Shown: positions 1-7,286 of the stretch, piece by piece | Numbering within the stretch: the stretch's first letter is position 1 | How the letters are laid out: every line of letters begins with the position of its first letter | Assembly (NCBI RefSeq): GCF_022771645.1 | Contig: NZ_JALFCU010000053.1 | Span: 1-24,292, forward strand | DNA length: 24,292 bases | Direction: 5' to 3' | Source: Selenomonas sp. | GTDB lineage: Bacteria; Bacillota; Negativicutes; Selenomonadales; Selenomonadaceae | Program-made: the position numbers and the translations under genes | The notes under the pieces: generated by a model | Databases searched by the model: none | Seen by the model: only the letters and a program-made list of their open reading frames with translations | Told to the model about the DNA's origin: nothing

Positions 1-1
1 G

Positions 2-1321
2 GCCAGCTCCCGTTTCGGCACGCCGGAGGAACTCAAGGAGCTCGTCGACACCGCGCATGGCATGGGCATCGCGGTCATCATGGATCTCGTGCACAGCCAC
101 GCTGCGCGCAACGAGGCCGAGGGACTCGGGAACCTCGCAGGCGACCCCAACCAGTATTTTTATCCAGGCGACCGACACGACCATCCGGCATGGGACAGCC
201 TCTGCTTTGATTACGGCAAGGACGATGTCATCCATTTCCTGCTCTCGAACTGCAAATATTGGCTGGAAGAGTACCATTTTGACGGCTTCCGCTTTGACGG
301 CGTGACGTCGATGCTGTATTACAGCCACGGGCTAGGGGAGGATTTCAATGGCTACGGCGATTATTTCAACGGGCATCAGGACGATAACGCGATCTGCTAC
401 CTGACGATGGCAAATGAGCTCATCCACGAGGTGAATCCGGACGCCATCACCATCGCCGAGGATGTCAGCGGCATGCCGGGGCTCGCGGCACCGTTCGCGG
501 CCGGCGGCTATGGCTTTGATTACCGCCTCGCCATGAACATTCCCGACTACTGGATCAAGCTCATCAAGGAGAAAAAGGACGAGGATTGGCATCCCTCGGG
601 CATTTATTGGGAACTCACGAACCGCCGGCAGGGAGAGCGCACCATTTCCTATTGCGAGAGCCACGACCAGGCGCTCGTGGGCGACAAGACGATCATCTTC
701 CGCCTCATCGATGCCGATATGTACTGGCATTTCCGCAAGGGGGACGAGAGCGGTGCGGTCACGCGCGGCATCGCCCTGCACAAGATGATCCGTCTCGCCA
801 CGGCCTCGACGATGAATGGCGGCTACCTGAATTTCATGGGCAACGAGTTCGGGCATCCCGAATGGATCGATTTCCCGCGCGAGGGCAACGGCTGGAGCTA
901 CAAATACGCGCGCCGCCAGTGGCATCTCGTCGACGATCAGACGCTCTGCTATCATTGGCTCGGCGATTTTGACCAAGCCATGTTGCACGTACTCACGAGC
1001 GTACCGTCCATTGAAACCATCCCTGTGCAGGAAATCTGGCACGACGATGGCGATCAAGTGCTGGCCTACGCGCGCGGCGAGCTCGTCTTCGTCTTCAATT
1101 TCTCGCCGACGCGCTCGTTCCCGGACTACGGTTTCCTCGTGCCCGAGGGCAAGTATAAAGTCGTGCTCAACAGCGACGCGAAAGCGTTTGGCGGCAACGG
1201 CTTCGCCGACGACAGCGTCGTGCATACGACGAACTATGACCCGCTCTACGCCAAGGACGGCAAAGGCTGGTTGAAACTCTACATCCCGGCGCGCAGCGCT
1301 GTAGTGCTCAAGCGGTGCTGA
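2..1321 (+). CDS. glgB: 1,4-alpha-glucan branching enzyme, GH13_8 (GBE1-like), 5' truncated
   Basis: Partial gene: the reading frame is open from base 2, so the N-terminus (CBM48 domain and the first part of the barrel) lies outside the window. Branching enzyme moves alpha-1,4 glucan segments to alpha-1,6 positions during cytoplasmic glycogen synthesis. GH13 motifs are present in order: DLVHSH (region I), GFRFDGVTS with the nucleophile Asp codon at 296, TIAEDVSG with the acid/base Glu codon at 458, and CESHDQALVGDKT with the conserved His-Asp at 662-667. A C-terminal beta domain ends at a TGA at 1319. Phrases such as WLEEYHFDGFRFDGVTSM and MGNEFGHPEWIDFPR resemble the GH13_8 (eukaryotic GBE1-like) branch more than the classical GH13_9 bacterial GlgB. 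Family assignment is strong; the subfamily is from recognition of the motifs. Confidence 0.93.
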   Translation, partial: ASSRFGTPEELKELVDTAHGMGIAVIMDLVHSHAARNEAEGLGNLAGDPNQYFYPGDRHDHPAWDSLCFDYGKDDVIHFLLSNCKYWLEEYHFDGFRFDGVTSMLYYSHGLGEDFNGYGDYFNGHQDDNAICYLTMANELIHEVNPDAITIAEDVSGMPGLAAPFAAGGYGFDYRLAMNIPDYWIKLIKEKKDEDWHPSGIYWELTNRRQGERTISYCESHDQALVGDKTIIFRLIDADMYWHFRKGDESGAVTRGIALHKMIRLATASTMNGGYLNFMGNEFGHPEWIDFPREGNGWSYKYARRQWHLVDDQTLCYHWLGDFDQAMLHVLTSVPSIETIPVQEIWHDDGDQVLAYARGELVFVFNFSPTRSFPDYGFLVPEGKYKVVLNSDAKAFGGNGFADDSVVHTTNYDPLYAKDGKGWLKLYIPARSAVVLKRC

Positions 1322-1353
1322 CGGTGAATCTATAGCATCTCGTTAATCTACAA

Positions 1354-1402
1354 AAGGGCTGTTACAGTTAGCGATTTTTCGCTGCTGCACAGCCCCTTCT
1401 TT
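1354..1402 (+). terminator. Rho-independent terminator after the branching enzyme
   Basis: The arms 1354-1362 (AAGGGCTGT) and 1389-1398 (ACAGCCCCTT) pair. A second inner stem AGCGA/TCGCT closes a T-rich loop, and a short T-rich tract follows from 1397. It lies 33 bp after the stop codon in the correct orientation. Confidence 0.75.
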
Positions 1403-1691
1403 GTCTCGTTCAGACAACATAGACAGTAATGATGAAACGACTGGAAATCTGTATAATGATTGCCATCTCCTTTTGTTGTACACATATATATTACGAGTAA
1501 CATATCACGGCAAAAATATAATATCAATGATTACAGATAGAGTTCCTTGCGAGATTTCCGCTGGCAAACGATCTGTGTCAGCCTCTTCCCCGCCCGTCAA
1601 AATCCGCTTTTTCCTGCTTTTTATTGCCCCTCTGCTGGTTTCCTGCTATACTTGATGCAGCAACTTTTGGAGAAAAGAGGTTCCTTCTGTC
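1403..1691 (+). other. AT-rich gene-free stretch upstream of the U32 gene
   Basis: Between the terminator and the U32 start I see no convincing gene. The short open frames here have no good ribosome binding site or family resemblance. The stretch is much more AT-rich than its surroundings, especially about 1440-1535, which holds TATA-like runs including a TATAAT at 1517-1522 without a good -35. The 3' part carries the promoter listed separately. It could be an extended regulatory region or decayed DNA. Confidence 0.5.
1624..1652 (+). promoter_or_regulatory. Sigma70-type promoter for the U32/aminotransferase unit
   Basis: TTGCCC at 1624-1629 and TATACT at 1647-1652 are separated by exactly 17 bp. 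Transcription would start near 1659, about 33 bp before the ATG at 1692, leaving room for the AAAAGAGG ribosome binding site at 1673-1680. Confidence 0.7.
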
Positions 1692-3647
1692 ATGATTTTA
1701 TCGCGGAAATCCGTCGAACTCCTCGCACCGGCCGGCACGTGGGACGCGCTCGTCGCTGACGTCGAGTCCGGCGCGGACGCCGTGTACCTCGGCGGCAAGC
1801 ATTTCAACATGCGCATGCACGAGGGCGATTTCAATTTCACGGACGAGCAGCTGAAAGAGGCCATCGGCTATTGCCACGCGCATGACGTGCGGCTCTACAT
1901 CACGCTGAACAATCTCATCAGCGACGAGGAAATCCCGGCGCTGAAAACATATCTCGCGTACCTCGAAACCATCCGTCCCGACGCCATCCTCGTGCAGGAT
2001 TTCGCTGTGCTCGAGCTCGTGCACGAGATGGGCATCACGATCCCGCTGCACACGTCCGTCATGATGAACACGCACAACGAGCACGCCATCGAGAAGCTCA
2101 AGGAATACGGCATCACGCGCATCGTCGTCGGCCGCGAGATGACGCTTGCCGAGCTCACGAACTTCCACGCGAAGACGGGCATCGACGTCGAATACTTCAT
2201 GCACGGCGACATGTGCGTGTCGGAAAGCGGCCAGTGCATCCACTCGGGCGTCGTCTTCGGACAGAGCGGCAACCGCGGCCGCTGCCTGAAGCCGTGCCGC
2301 TGGGCGTACGACCTCATCGACGAGGCGACGGGTGAACGCGTCGACGAGGGCAGCGAGGGGCCGTATAAATTGGCGCTCAAGGATATGTGCATGTACCGCG
2401 CCATCCCGCAGCTCATCCAAGCTGGCGTCTTCTCGTTCAAAATCGAAGGCCGCATGCGTCCCGCGCCATTCCTGCGCCGCATCGTCTCCACATACCGCGC
2501 CGCCATCGACGCGTATATCAAAGACCCCACGGGCTACACAACGGACGAGGCCGGCTGGAAAAAACTCTACGACAACCGCGCGCGCGACTTCACGACGACG
2601 TTTGCATTCGGCCAGCCGACGGCGAAGGACATCGGCTTCACAGGTGAGCGCGAGCCGCGCTTCTTCTCGGATGCCGTGAAAGAGGCCGGTTTCCAGGACG
2701 ACATCTTGAAGCAGGAACGCGCGATTGACCTGCCGTTTGCCGAGCATCCGCTCCTCTCCGTGCGCAGCTCCTCGCCCGCAACCGCGAAAGCCGCCATCGA
2801 GCACGGCGCCGATGCCGTCTACGTCGGCGGCGAGGCATTCCGCCCGAACCGCCCGTGGACGCTCGCCGATTATCAGGACGTGCTCGCAGCAGCGGAAGGC
2901 CGCGCGAAAGTCATCCTGCAGACGCCGCGCACAACGATGCGCCGCGAATGCGGCGAGCTCGAACAATTCTTCACGGGTCTCAAAACGTGGGAGCGCCAGC
3001 CCGACGGCATCCTCGTCAGCAACCTCGGCGCGCTGAAGCTCGCGAAGACGCTCACGGGCCTCCCCGTGCAGGCTGATGTCTCGTTCAACCTCTTCAACCA
3101 TCTCGCCGCGCGCTTCCTCAAAGAAAACGGCCTCACGATGGCCTGCGCGTCTCTCGAGCTTTCGTTCGAACAGCTGCGCGAAATCGTCGAAAGCTCCGAG
3201 CTCCCGATCGAGGTCATCGTCCACGGCAGCTATGAATCGATGATCTGCGACCACGATTTCATCGGCATGAACGTGAAGTACAACGAGCTCGACAATCCCG
3301 AGCTCCTCGACCGCCATTTCGCGCTCAAAGACCGCGCGGGCGAAATCCATCGCATGCGCATCGACCAATTCGGCCGCACGCACATTTATTTCGCGAACGA
3401 CCTCTGCCTCTACCCATACCTCGCAAAAATGGGCGGCATCGCCTCCTACCGCATCGAGGCGCAGGACTACGACGCCGACCTCACGGCGACCGTCACGTGG
3501 ATGTACCGCAAGGCGCTGAACGAGCTCGCTGCCGGCCGCGACGTCATGGCGTTCGACGACCAGATGCTGGAGATGGTGAAAGCGATGACACCTCGCAATC
3601 TCGGCATCGGCACGTTCCGCTTCCGCGAATCGCGCAACTCCATTTGA
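1692..3647 (+). CDS. U32 family (peptidase U32-like) protein, two-lobed, probable RNA hydroxylation factor
   Basis: 651 residues. The N-terminal half is a typical U32 domain: it begins VELLAPAGTWDALVADVESG, has GADAVYLGGK near residue 30, and carries the four-cysteine signature at C175, C182, C198 and C202 (context MCVSESGQC and NRGRCLKPCRW). That signature is thought to hold an iron-sulfur cluster in this family. The C-terminal half starts a second copy of the fold: SVRSSSPATAKAAIEHGADAVYVGGEAF mirrors the N-terminal opening but lacks the cysteine set. Relatives are E. coli RlhA (23S rRNA C2501 hydroxylation, about the same length) and TrhP/YegQ (tRNA uridine hydroxylation); few members are proven peptidases. 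The start follows AAAAGAGG, and the aminotransferase starts 20 bp downstream in the same unit. Family is certain; substrate is inferred. Confidence 0.9.
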   Translation: MILSRKSVELLAPAGTWDALVADVESGADAVYLGGKHFNMRMHEGDFNFTDEQLKEAIGYCHAHDVRLYITLNNLISDEEIPALKTYLAYLETIRPDAILVQDFAVLELVHEMGITIPLHTSVMMNTHNEHAIEKLKEYGITRIVVGREMTLAELTNFHAKTGIDVEYFMHGDMCVSESGQCIHSGVVFGQSGNRGRCLKPCRWAYDLIDEATGERVDEGSEGPYKLALKDMCMYRAIPQLIQAGVFSFKIEGRMRPAPFLRRIVSTYRAAIDAYIKDPTGYTTDEAGWKKLYDNRARDFTTTFAFGQPTAKDIGFTGEREPRFFSDAVKEAGFQDDILKQERAIDLPFAEHPLLSVRSSSPATAKAAIEHGADAVYVGGEAFRPNRPWTLADYQDVLAAAEGRAKVILQTPRTTMRRECGELEQFFTGLKTWERQPDGILVSNLGALKLAKTLTGLPVQADVSFNLFNHLAARFLKENGLTMACASLELSFEQLREIVESSELPIEVIVHGSYESMICDHDFIGMNVKYNELDNPELLDRHFALKDRAGEIHRMRIDQFGRTHIYFANDLCLYPYLAKMGGIASYRIEAQDYDADLTATVTWMYRKALNELAAGRDVMAFDDQMLEMVKAMTPRNLGIGTFRFRESRNSI

Positions 3648-3667
3648 TTTTTTGAAAGAGCATATCT

Positions 3668-4966
3668 ATGAACGAAAACCATTTCATCGGCCCTGAGGCC
3701 ATCATCGAAAAGAAAAAGAAGTATATCATGCCCTGCCTCGCCCATTTCTATCAGAACCCGCAGGAAATGGTCAAAGGCTCGATGCAGTATCTCTGGGACA
3801 GCAACGGCAAGAAATACCTCGACTGCTACGCCGGCGTCTCCGTCATGAACTGCGGCCACTGCAATCCCGAGATCACCGAGCCCATGAAGGCTCAGATCGA
3901 CGAGCTCCAGCACGTCTGCAACATTTACCTCACAGAAAACTTCGTCAACCTCGCCGAACGCCTCGCTGAGGTCACGCCGGGCGATCTGCAGAAATGCTTC
4001 TTCTGCTCGACGGGCTCGGAAGCGACAGAAGGCGCACTGCTGCTCGCCGAAGTATACAACGGCAACAGCGAGATCATCGCGCTGCGTCAAGGATTGCACG
4101 GCCGCACGAAGCTCGGCATGAGCGTCACAGGCCTCACGATGTGGCGCACGGCGCCGACGCCCGTCGGCGGCATCCACTTCGCGCCAAACCCTTACTGCTA
4201 CCGCTGCCCGCTCGGAAAAAAGCCGGACACGTGCGACCTCGCCTGCGCGAACGCCATCGAGGACATCGTCAAGACGGCGACGAGCGGCCACCCGGGCGCG
4301 TTCATCGCCGAGACCATCCAGGGCAACGCCGGCATCGTCGTGCCGCCGAAAGGATATTTCCACCGCGTGAAAGAAATTCTTGCGCAATACGGCACGCTGC
4401 TCATCGTCGACGAAGTCCAGACGGGCTTCGCGCGTACGGGCAAGATGTTCGCGATTGAAAACTACGATGTCACGCCCGACATCATGTGCATGGCGAAAGC
4501 GCTCGGCAATGGTGCGCCGATCTCGTGCTTTATCTCAACGGCGAAGATCGCCGACACCTACACGCGCCCCGGCGCCTCGACGCTCGGTGGCAACCCCGTC
4601 TCGTCGACGGCCGGCCTCGCCGTGCTCGACTACATTGAAAAGCACGACCTCTGCAAGAACGCCGACGAGCGCGGCAAGCAGCTCCGCGCAGGCCTGCGCG
4701 ACCTCCAGTCGCGCCACGGCGTCATCGGCGACGTGCGCGGCCTCGGCCTCATGGACGGCGCGGAATTCATCCATCCCGACGGCACGCCAGCGCCCGAACT
4801 CCTCGATGACGTGCTCGAGGAAATGAAAGACCGCGGCTACATCATCGGCAAGAACGGCGCCGGCCGCAACGTCATGGCCTTCCAGCCGCCGCTCGTCATC
4901 ACGGAGCAGAACGTCAACGACGTCTTGGACGAGCTCGACCGCGTGCTGACGGAAAAACATCTCTGA
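3668..4966 (+). CDS. Class III PLP-dependent aminotransferase (aspartate aminotransferase family)
   Basis: 432 residues, full length for fold-type I class III aminotransferases. Visible landmarks are FFCSTGSEATEGALLLA (phosphate-binding region), LLIVDEVQTGFARTGKMFA (the Asp contacting the PLP ring nitrogen) and MCMAKALGNGAPI with the Schiff-base lysine K277. The sequence CYRCPLG followed by CDLACA puts cysteines at 177, 180, 189 and 193, a feature I recognise from AGXT2-like bacterial members. Members transfer amino groups from omega- or alpha-amino acids to 2-oxo acids such as glyoxylate, pyruvate or 2-oxoglutarate; the substrate cannot be read from sequence. It is probably co-transcribed with the U32 gene 20 bp upstream, with a GAAAGAG ribosome binding site. 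Its stop codon abuts the tRNA promoter. Confidence 0.9.
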   Translation: MNENHFIGPEAIIEKKKKYIMPCLAHFYQNPQEMVKGSMQYLWDSNGKKYLDCYAGVSVMNCGHCNPEITEPMKAQIDELQHVCNIYLTENFVNLAERLAEVTPGDLQKCFFCSTGSEATEGALLLAEVYNGNSEIIALRQGLHGRTKLGMSVTGLTMWRTAPTPVGGIHFAPNPYCYRCPLGKKPDTCDLACANAIEDIVKTATSGHPGAFIAETIQGNAGIVVPPKGYFHRVKEILAQYGTLLIVDEVQTGFARTGKMFAIENYDVTPDIMCMAKALGNGAPISCFISTAKIADTYTRPGASTLGGNPVSSTAGLAVLDYIEKHDLCKNADERGKQLRAGLRDLQSRHGVIGDVRGLGLMDGAEFIHPDGTPAPELLDDVLEEMKDRGYIIGKNGAGRNVMAFQPPLVITEQNVNDVLDELDRVLTEKHL

Positions 4967-4967
4967 T

Positions 4968-4996
4968 TTGACAAAGCGCATTCCGTCTGCTAAAAT
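4968..4996 (+). promoter_or_regulatory. Strong sigma70-type promoter of tRNA-Leu
   Basis: TTGACA at 4968-4973 and TAAAAT at 4991-4996 are 17 bp apart. The -35 box begins one base after the aminotransferase stop codon. Expected transcription start near 5003, about 29 bp before the mature tRNA 5' end. Confidence 0.85.
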
Positions 4997-5031
4997 ATAT
5001 CTCGTTCATGACGCAACTACATGAACCACCT

Positions 5032-5118
5032 GCCGGTGTGGCGGAATTGGCAGACGCAGCAGACTCAAAATCTGCCATTGGCAACAATGTGCCGGTTCGA
5101 GTCCGGCCACCGGCACCA
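5032..5118 (+). tRNA. tRNA-Leu, anticodon CAA, CCA encoded
   Basis: The cloverleaf can be folded by hand. The acceptor stem is GCCGGTG (5032-5038) with CACCGGC (5108-5114). The anticodon stem is GCAGA/TCTGC around loop CTCAAAA, with anticodon CAA at 5066-5068 reading UUG. A long variable arm CATTG-GCAA-CAATG marks this as a class II tRNA. The T stem is GCCGG/CCGGC with loop TTCGAGT. Discriminator A at 5115 is followed by genome-encoded CCA at 5116-5118. It has its own promoter and terminator, so it is a single-tRNA transcription unit. Confidence 0.97.
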
Positions 5119-5133
5119 CGCGAAATCAAAAAA

Positions 5134-5165
5134 GGAACGGAAGCGCCTCGCTTTCGTTCCTTTTT
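5134..5165 (+). terminator. Rho-independent terminator of tRNA-Leu
   Basis: A 12-bp stem (5134-5145 with 5149-5160, one G-T pair) closes a three-base CCT loop and is followed by TTTTT at 5161-5165. It lies 16 bp after the tRNA and 20 bp before the tmcAL start, so it separates the tRNA from the next gene. Confidence 0.9.
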
Positions 5166-5184
5166 CTTGTATCTGGAGTTTTTT

Positions 5185-6420
5185 ATGAACAAAACCGTCG
5201 GCATCGTCGCCGAATACAATCCGTTCCACAACGGCCATCACTACCAGCTCACAAAGATCCGCGAAGCCTATCCCGATGCCACGATTGCCATCACGATGAG
5301 CGGCAGCTTCACGCAGCGCGGTGAAGCCGCCATCCTCGACAAATGGACGCGCGCGGCGATCGCTGTCGAAAACGGCGCCGATCTCGTGCTCGAGCTCCCC
5401 TACGCCTTCGCCTGCCGCAGCGCCGAACACTTCGCGCAAGGCGGCGTGCAGAGCCTCGCAGCGCTCGGCATCGACGTGCTCGCGTTCGGCGCGGAGTCGC
5501 GCGACCTCGCCCCGCTCCAAGCCGCCGCCGCATGCATGGACGATGATGCGTTCCAATCCACACTCCACGACCACATCGATGGCGGCGCATCCTACGCCGC
5601 CGCGCTCAGCGCCGAACTCACATCGCGCACAGACCTCGACAAAACGCTCCTGCGCGCGCCGAACAACATCCTCGCCATCGAATACCTCCGCGCCCTCGCA
5701 CGTTATGCGCCGCACATCACACCGCTCCTCATCCCGCGCACAGGCGCAGCCTACCACGACAATTCCCTTCACGAAATTTACGCCAGCGCATCCGCCATCC
5801 GTCAAGCTCTCAACCTTCTGCCACCCTCTCCACACCTCCAAAATGTCATGCCCGCATCCAGCTACAACGCCCTGTTCCATGCAGCCGTCGACATCCCAAG
5901 CAACGACCACCTCTTCCGCCCCCTGCTCACCCGCCTGCTCCCAATGGACGGCGACGCGCTCCGCGCCATCACCGGCATGAACGAAGGCCTCGAACACCGC
6001 CTGCTCGATAAGGCGCAGGCCGCCAATTCATGGGATGAACTCATCAGCGCTGCCGCCACGAGCCGCTATCCGCGTTCCCGCATCGCGCGCACGCTGCTTC
6101 ACCTCTTGACGAACTTCATGAGCGACGTTGCACGTTCTTGCGACGCGACCGGCCCGCGCTATCTGCGCGTCCTCGCGATGAACGCAGCCGGCGCAGGGCT
6201 CCTGCATCGCGCAAAAAAAACAGCCCATCTTCCGATCATTACGAAGACGAGCCATTTTCTGAACCGCCGCGATACGCTGCGGCCAATAAATGAACTAAAT
6301 CCATTGCAACAAATGCTGCTGTTTGACATCCGCGCGACGCAGCTGAGCGGCCTGGCACTTCACGCCGTATCTGCCGCGCCGCTCGATCTGCTGACCTCTC
6401 CAGTTTACGTGAAGCAATAA
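5185..6420 (+). CDS. tmcAL: tRNA(Met) cytidine acetate ligase (nucleotidyltransferase family, YlbM-like)
   Basis: 411 residues, close to the usual length for TmcAL. This enzyme uses ATP and acetate to make N4-acetylcytidine at the wobble base of elongator tRNA-Met. The N-terminus MNKTVGIVAEYNPFHNGHH carries the HxxH nucleotidyltransferase motif (H15, H18), followed by ITMSGSFTQRGEAAILDKWTRA, the family's second conserved block. The ATG at 5185 follows GGAG at 5175-5178. An in-frame extension back to 5008 would run through the tRNA and its terminator, so I reject it. No promoter is obvious between the tRNA terminator and the ATG; limited read-through may drive the gene. Its 3' end overlaps the convergent lipid kinase gene by 16 bp. 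Confidence 0.92.
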   Translation: MNKTVGIVAEYNPFHNGHHYQLTKIREAYPDATIAITMSGSFTQRGEAAILDKWTRAAIAVENGADLVLELPYAFACRSAEHFAQGGVQSLAALGIDVLAFGAESRDLAPLQAAAACMDDDAFQSTLHDHIDGGASYAAALSAELTSRTDLDKTLLRAPNNILAIEYLRALARYAPHITPLLIPRTGAAYHDNSLHEIYASASAIRQALNLLPPSPHLQNVMPASSYNALFHAAVDIPSNDHLFRPLLTRLLPMDGDALRAITGMNEGLEHRLLDKAQAANSWDELISAAATSRYPRSRIARTLLHLLTNFMSDVARSCDATGPRYLRVLAMNAAGAGLLHRAKKTAHLPIITKTSHFLNRRDTLRPINELNPLQQMLLFDIRATQLSGLALHAVSAAPLDLLTSPVYVKQ

Positions 6421-7286
6421 ATCTCCACAGCCCGCGGCACGGTCGTGATCTCCATCGGCAGCATCGGTCCGGCCTCGCCGTCGAGGTCGCCCGAGAGCTC
6501 CGCGTCCGCCGTAACCCGAAACCGGCTGGCCTGCACGTGGAAGATGGACGGCAGGTCGAACACGGGACGGCCGGCGAAGAGATCCGTGCTGAGCCGCATG
6601 ACCTGCGCGACATTCGTTTTTTTCACGGCGAGGAAATCGAGCTTGCCATCGTCAATCTCCGCGCACGGCAAAATATCCTTGAAGCTCGCAACCGTCGCGC
6701 TGTTCACGACGAGGAACAAAAACGCATCGAATTCGTACGGCGTGCCGTCCGCCTCAATCTGGAAATGCGCGGCGCGCATCTTCGGGATCTCGCCGATGCC
6801 GCGCAGATAATACGCAAGCTTGCCGAGCGCATTTTTCAGGCGCGGAGGCACTTCGTGCGCGATGCCCGTCATGACGCCGGCACTCGCGACGTTGATGAAA
6901 TACTCGTCATCGACCTTGCCGAGGTCGACGGGACGCGTGCTGCCCGCCGCAATGGCATCGAAATAGGCATCGTAATCGTCGTTGATGTGCAGATACGTCG
7001 CAAAATCGTTCGACGTGCCGCTGCCGATGATACCGACGGGCAGCTGCAGGTCGTTTTTCATGACGAGGTTCACGATTTCATGCACCGTGCCGTCACCACC
7101 GGCCGCGATGATGCCCACGGGCTGCACGTCGCGCACGAACTCGGCGAAATGATGGTTGTGCCGGAGCGTGCGGTACGGGATGATGATGCAGCCGCGCTTC
7201 TGGAATTCCTTGATGATCCAATCGATCTTCCGCTTGAGCGCCGCGTGTCCCGACACGGGATTGTAGGCGAGCACGAGTCGTTTCAT
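6405..7286 (-). CDS. Diacylglycerol/lipid kinase family protein (YegS/DagK-like)
   Basis: 293 residues, normal for the DAGK_cat/YegS family. These cytoplasmic or membrane-associated enzymes phosphorylate diacylglycerol or related lipids with ATP. Landmarks are YNPVSGHAALKRKI at the N-terminus, IIAAGGDGTVHEIVN near residues 60-75 (the GGDGT nucleotide-binding motif), and GIIGSGTSNDFATYL about 25 residues later. The C-terminal beta domain includes ELSGDLDGEAGPMLPMEI, the segment that ends with the catalytic DGE-type motif. The ATG at 7286 overlaps the TGA of the flippase gene (ATGA), with a GGAGG site just upstream, so the two are translationally coupled. The stop overlaps tmcAL from the other strand. 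The specific lipid is unknown. Confidence 0.9.
   Translation of the reverse strand: MKRLVLAYNPVSGHAALKRKIDWIIKEFQKRGCIIIPYRTLRHNHHFAEFVRDVQPVGIIAAGGDGTVHEIVNLVMKNDLQLPVGIIGSGTSNDFATYLHINDDYDAYFDAIAAGSTRPVDLGKVDDEYFINVASAGVMTGIAHEVPPRLKNALGKLAYYLRGIGEIPKMRAAHFQIEADGTPYEFDAFLFLVVNSATVASFKDILPCAEIDDGKLDFLAVKKTNVAQVMRLSTDLFAGRPVFDLPSIFHVQASRFRVTADAELSGDLDGEAGPMLPMEITTVPRAVEIYCFT

Noticed and set aside
1401..1759. Small plus-strand open frames of 84 and 70 codons before the U32 gene
   Set aside because: No ribosome binding site or similarity. They run across the promoter and into the U32 start.
1698..3383. 561-codon minus-strand open frame opposite the U32 gene
   Set aside because: Shadow of a clear U32 gene. 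Composition is Glu/Arg/Ala-biased without family features or a ribosome binding site.
5008..5184. N-terminal extension of TmcAL, or a peptide over the tRNA
   Set aside because: It translates the tRNA-Leu and its terminator, a common annotation artefact. The conserved protein start is the ATG at 5185 behind a GGAG site.
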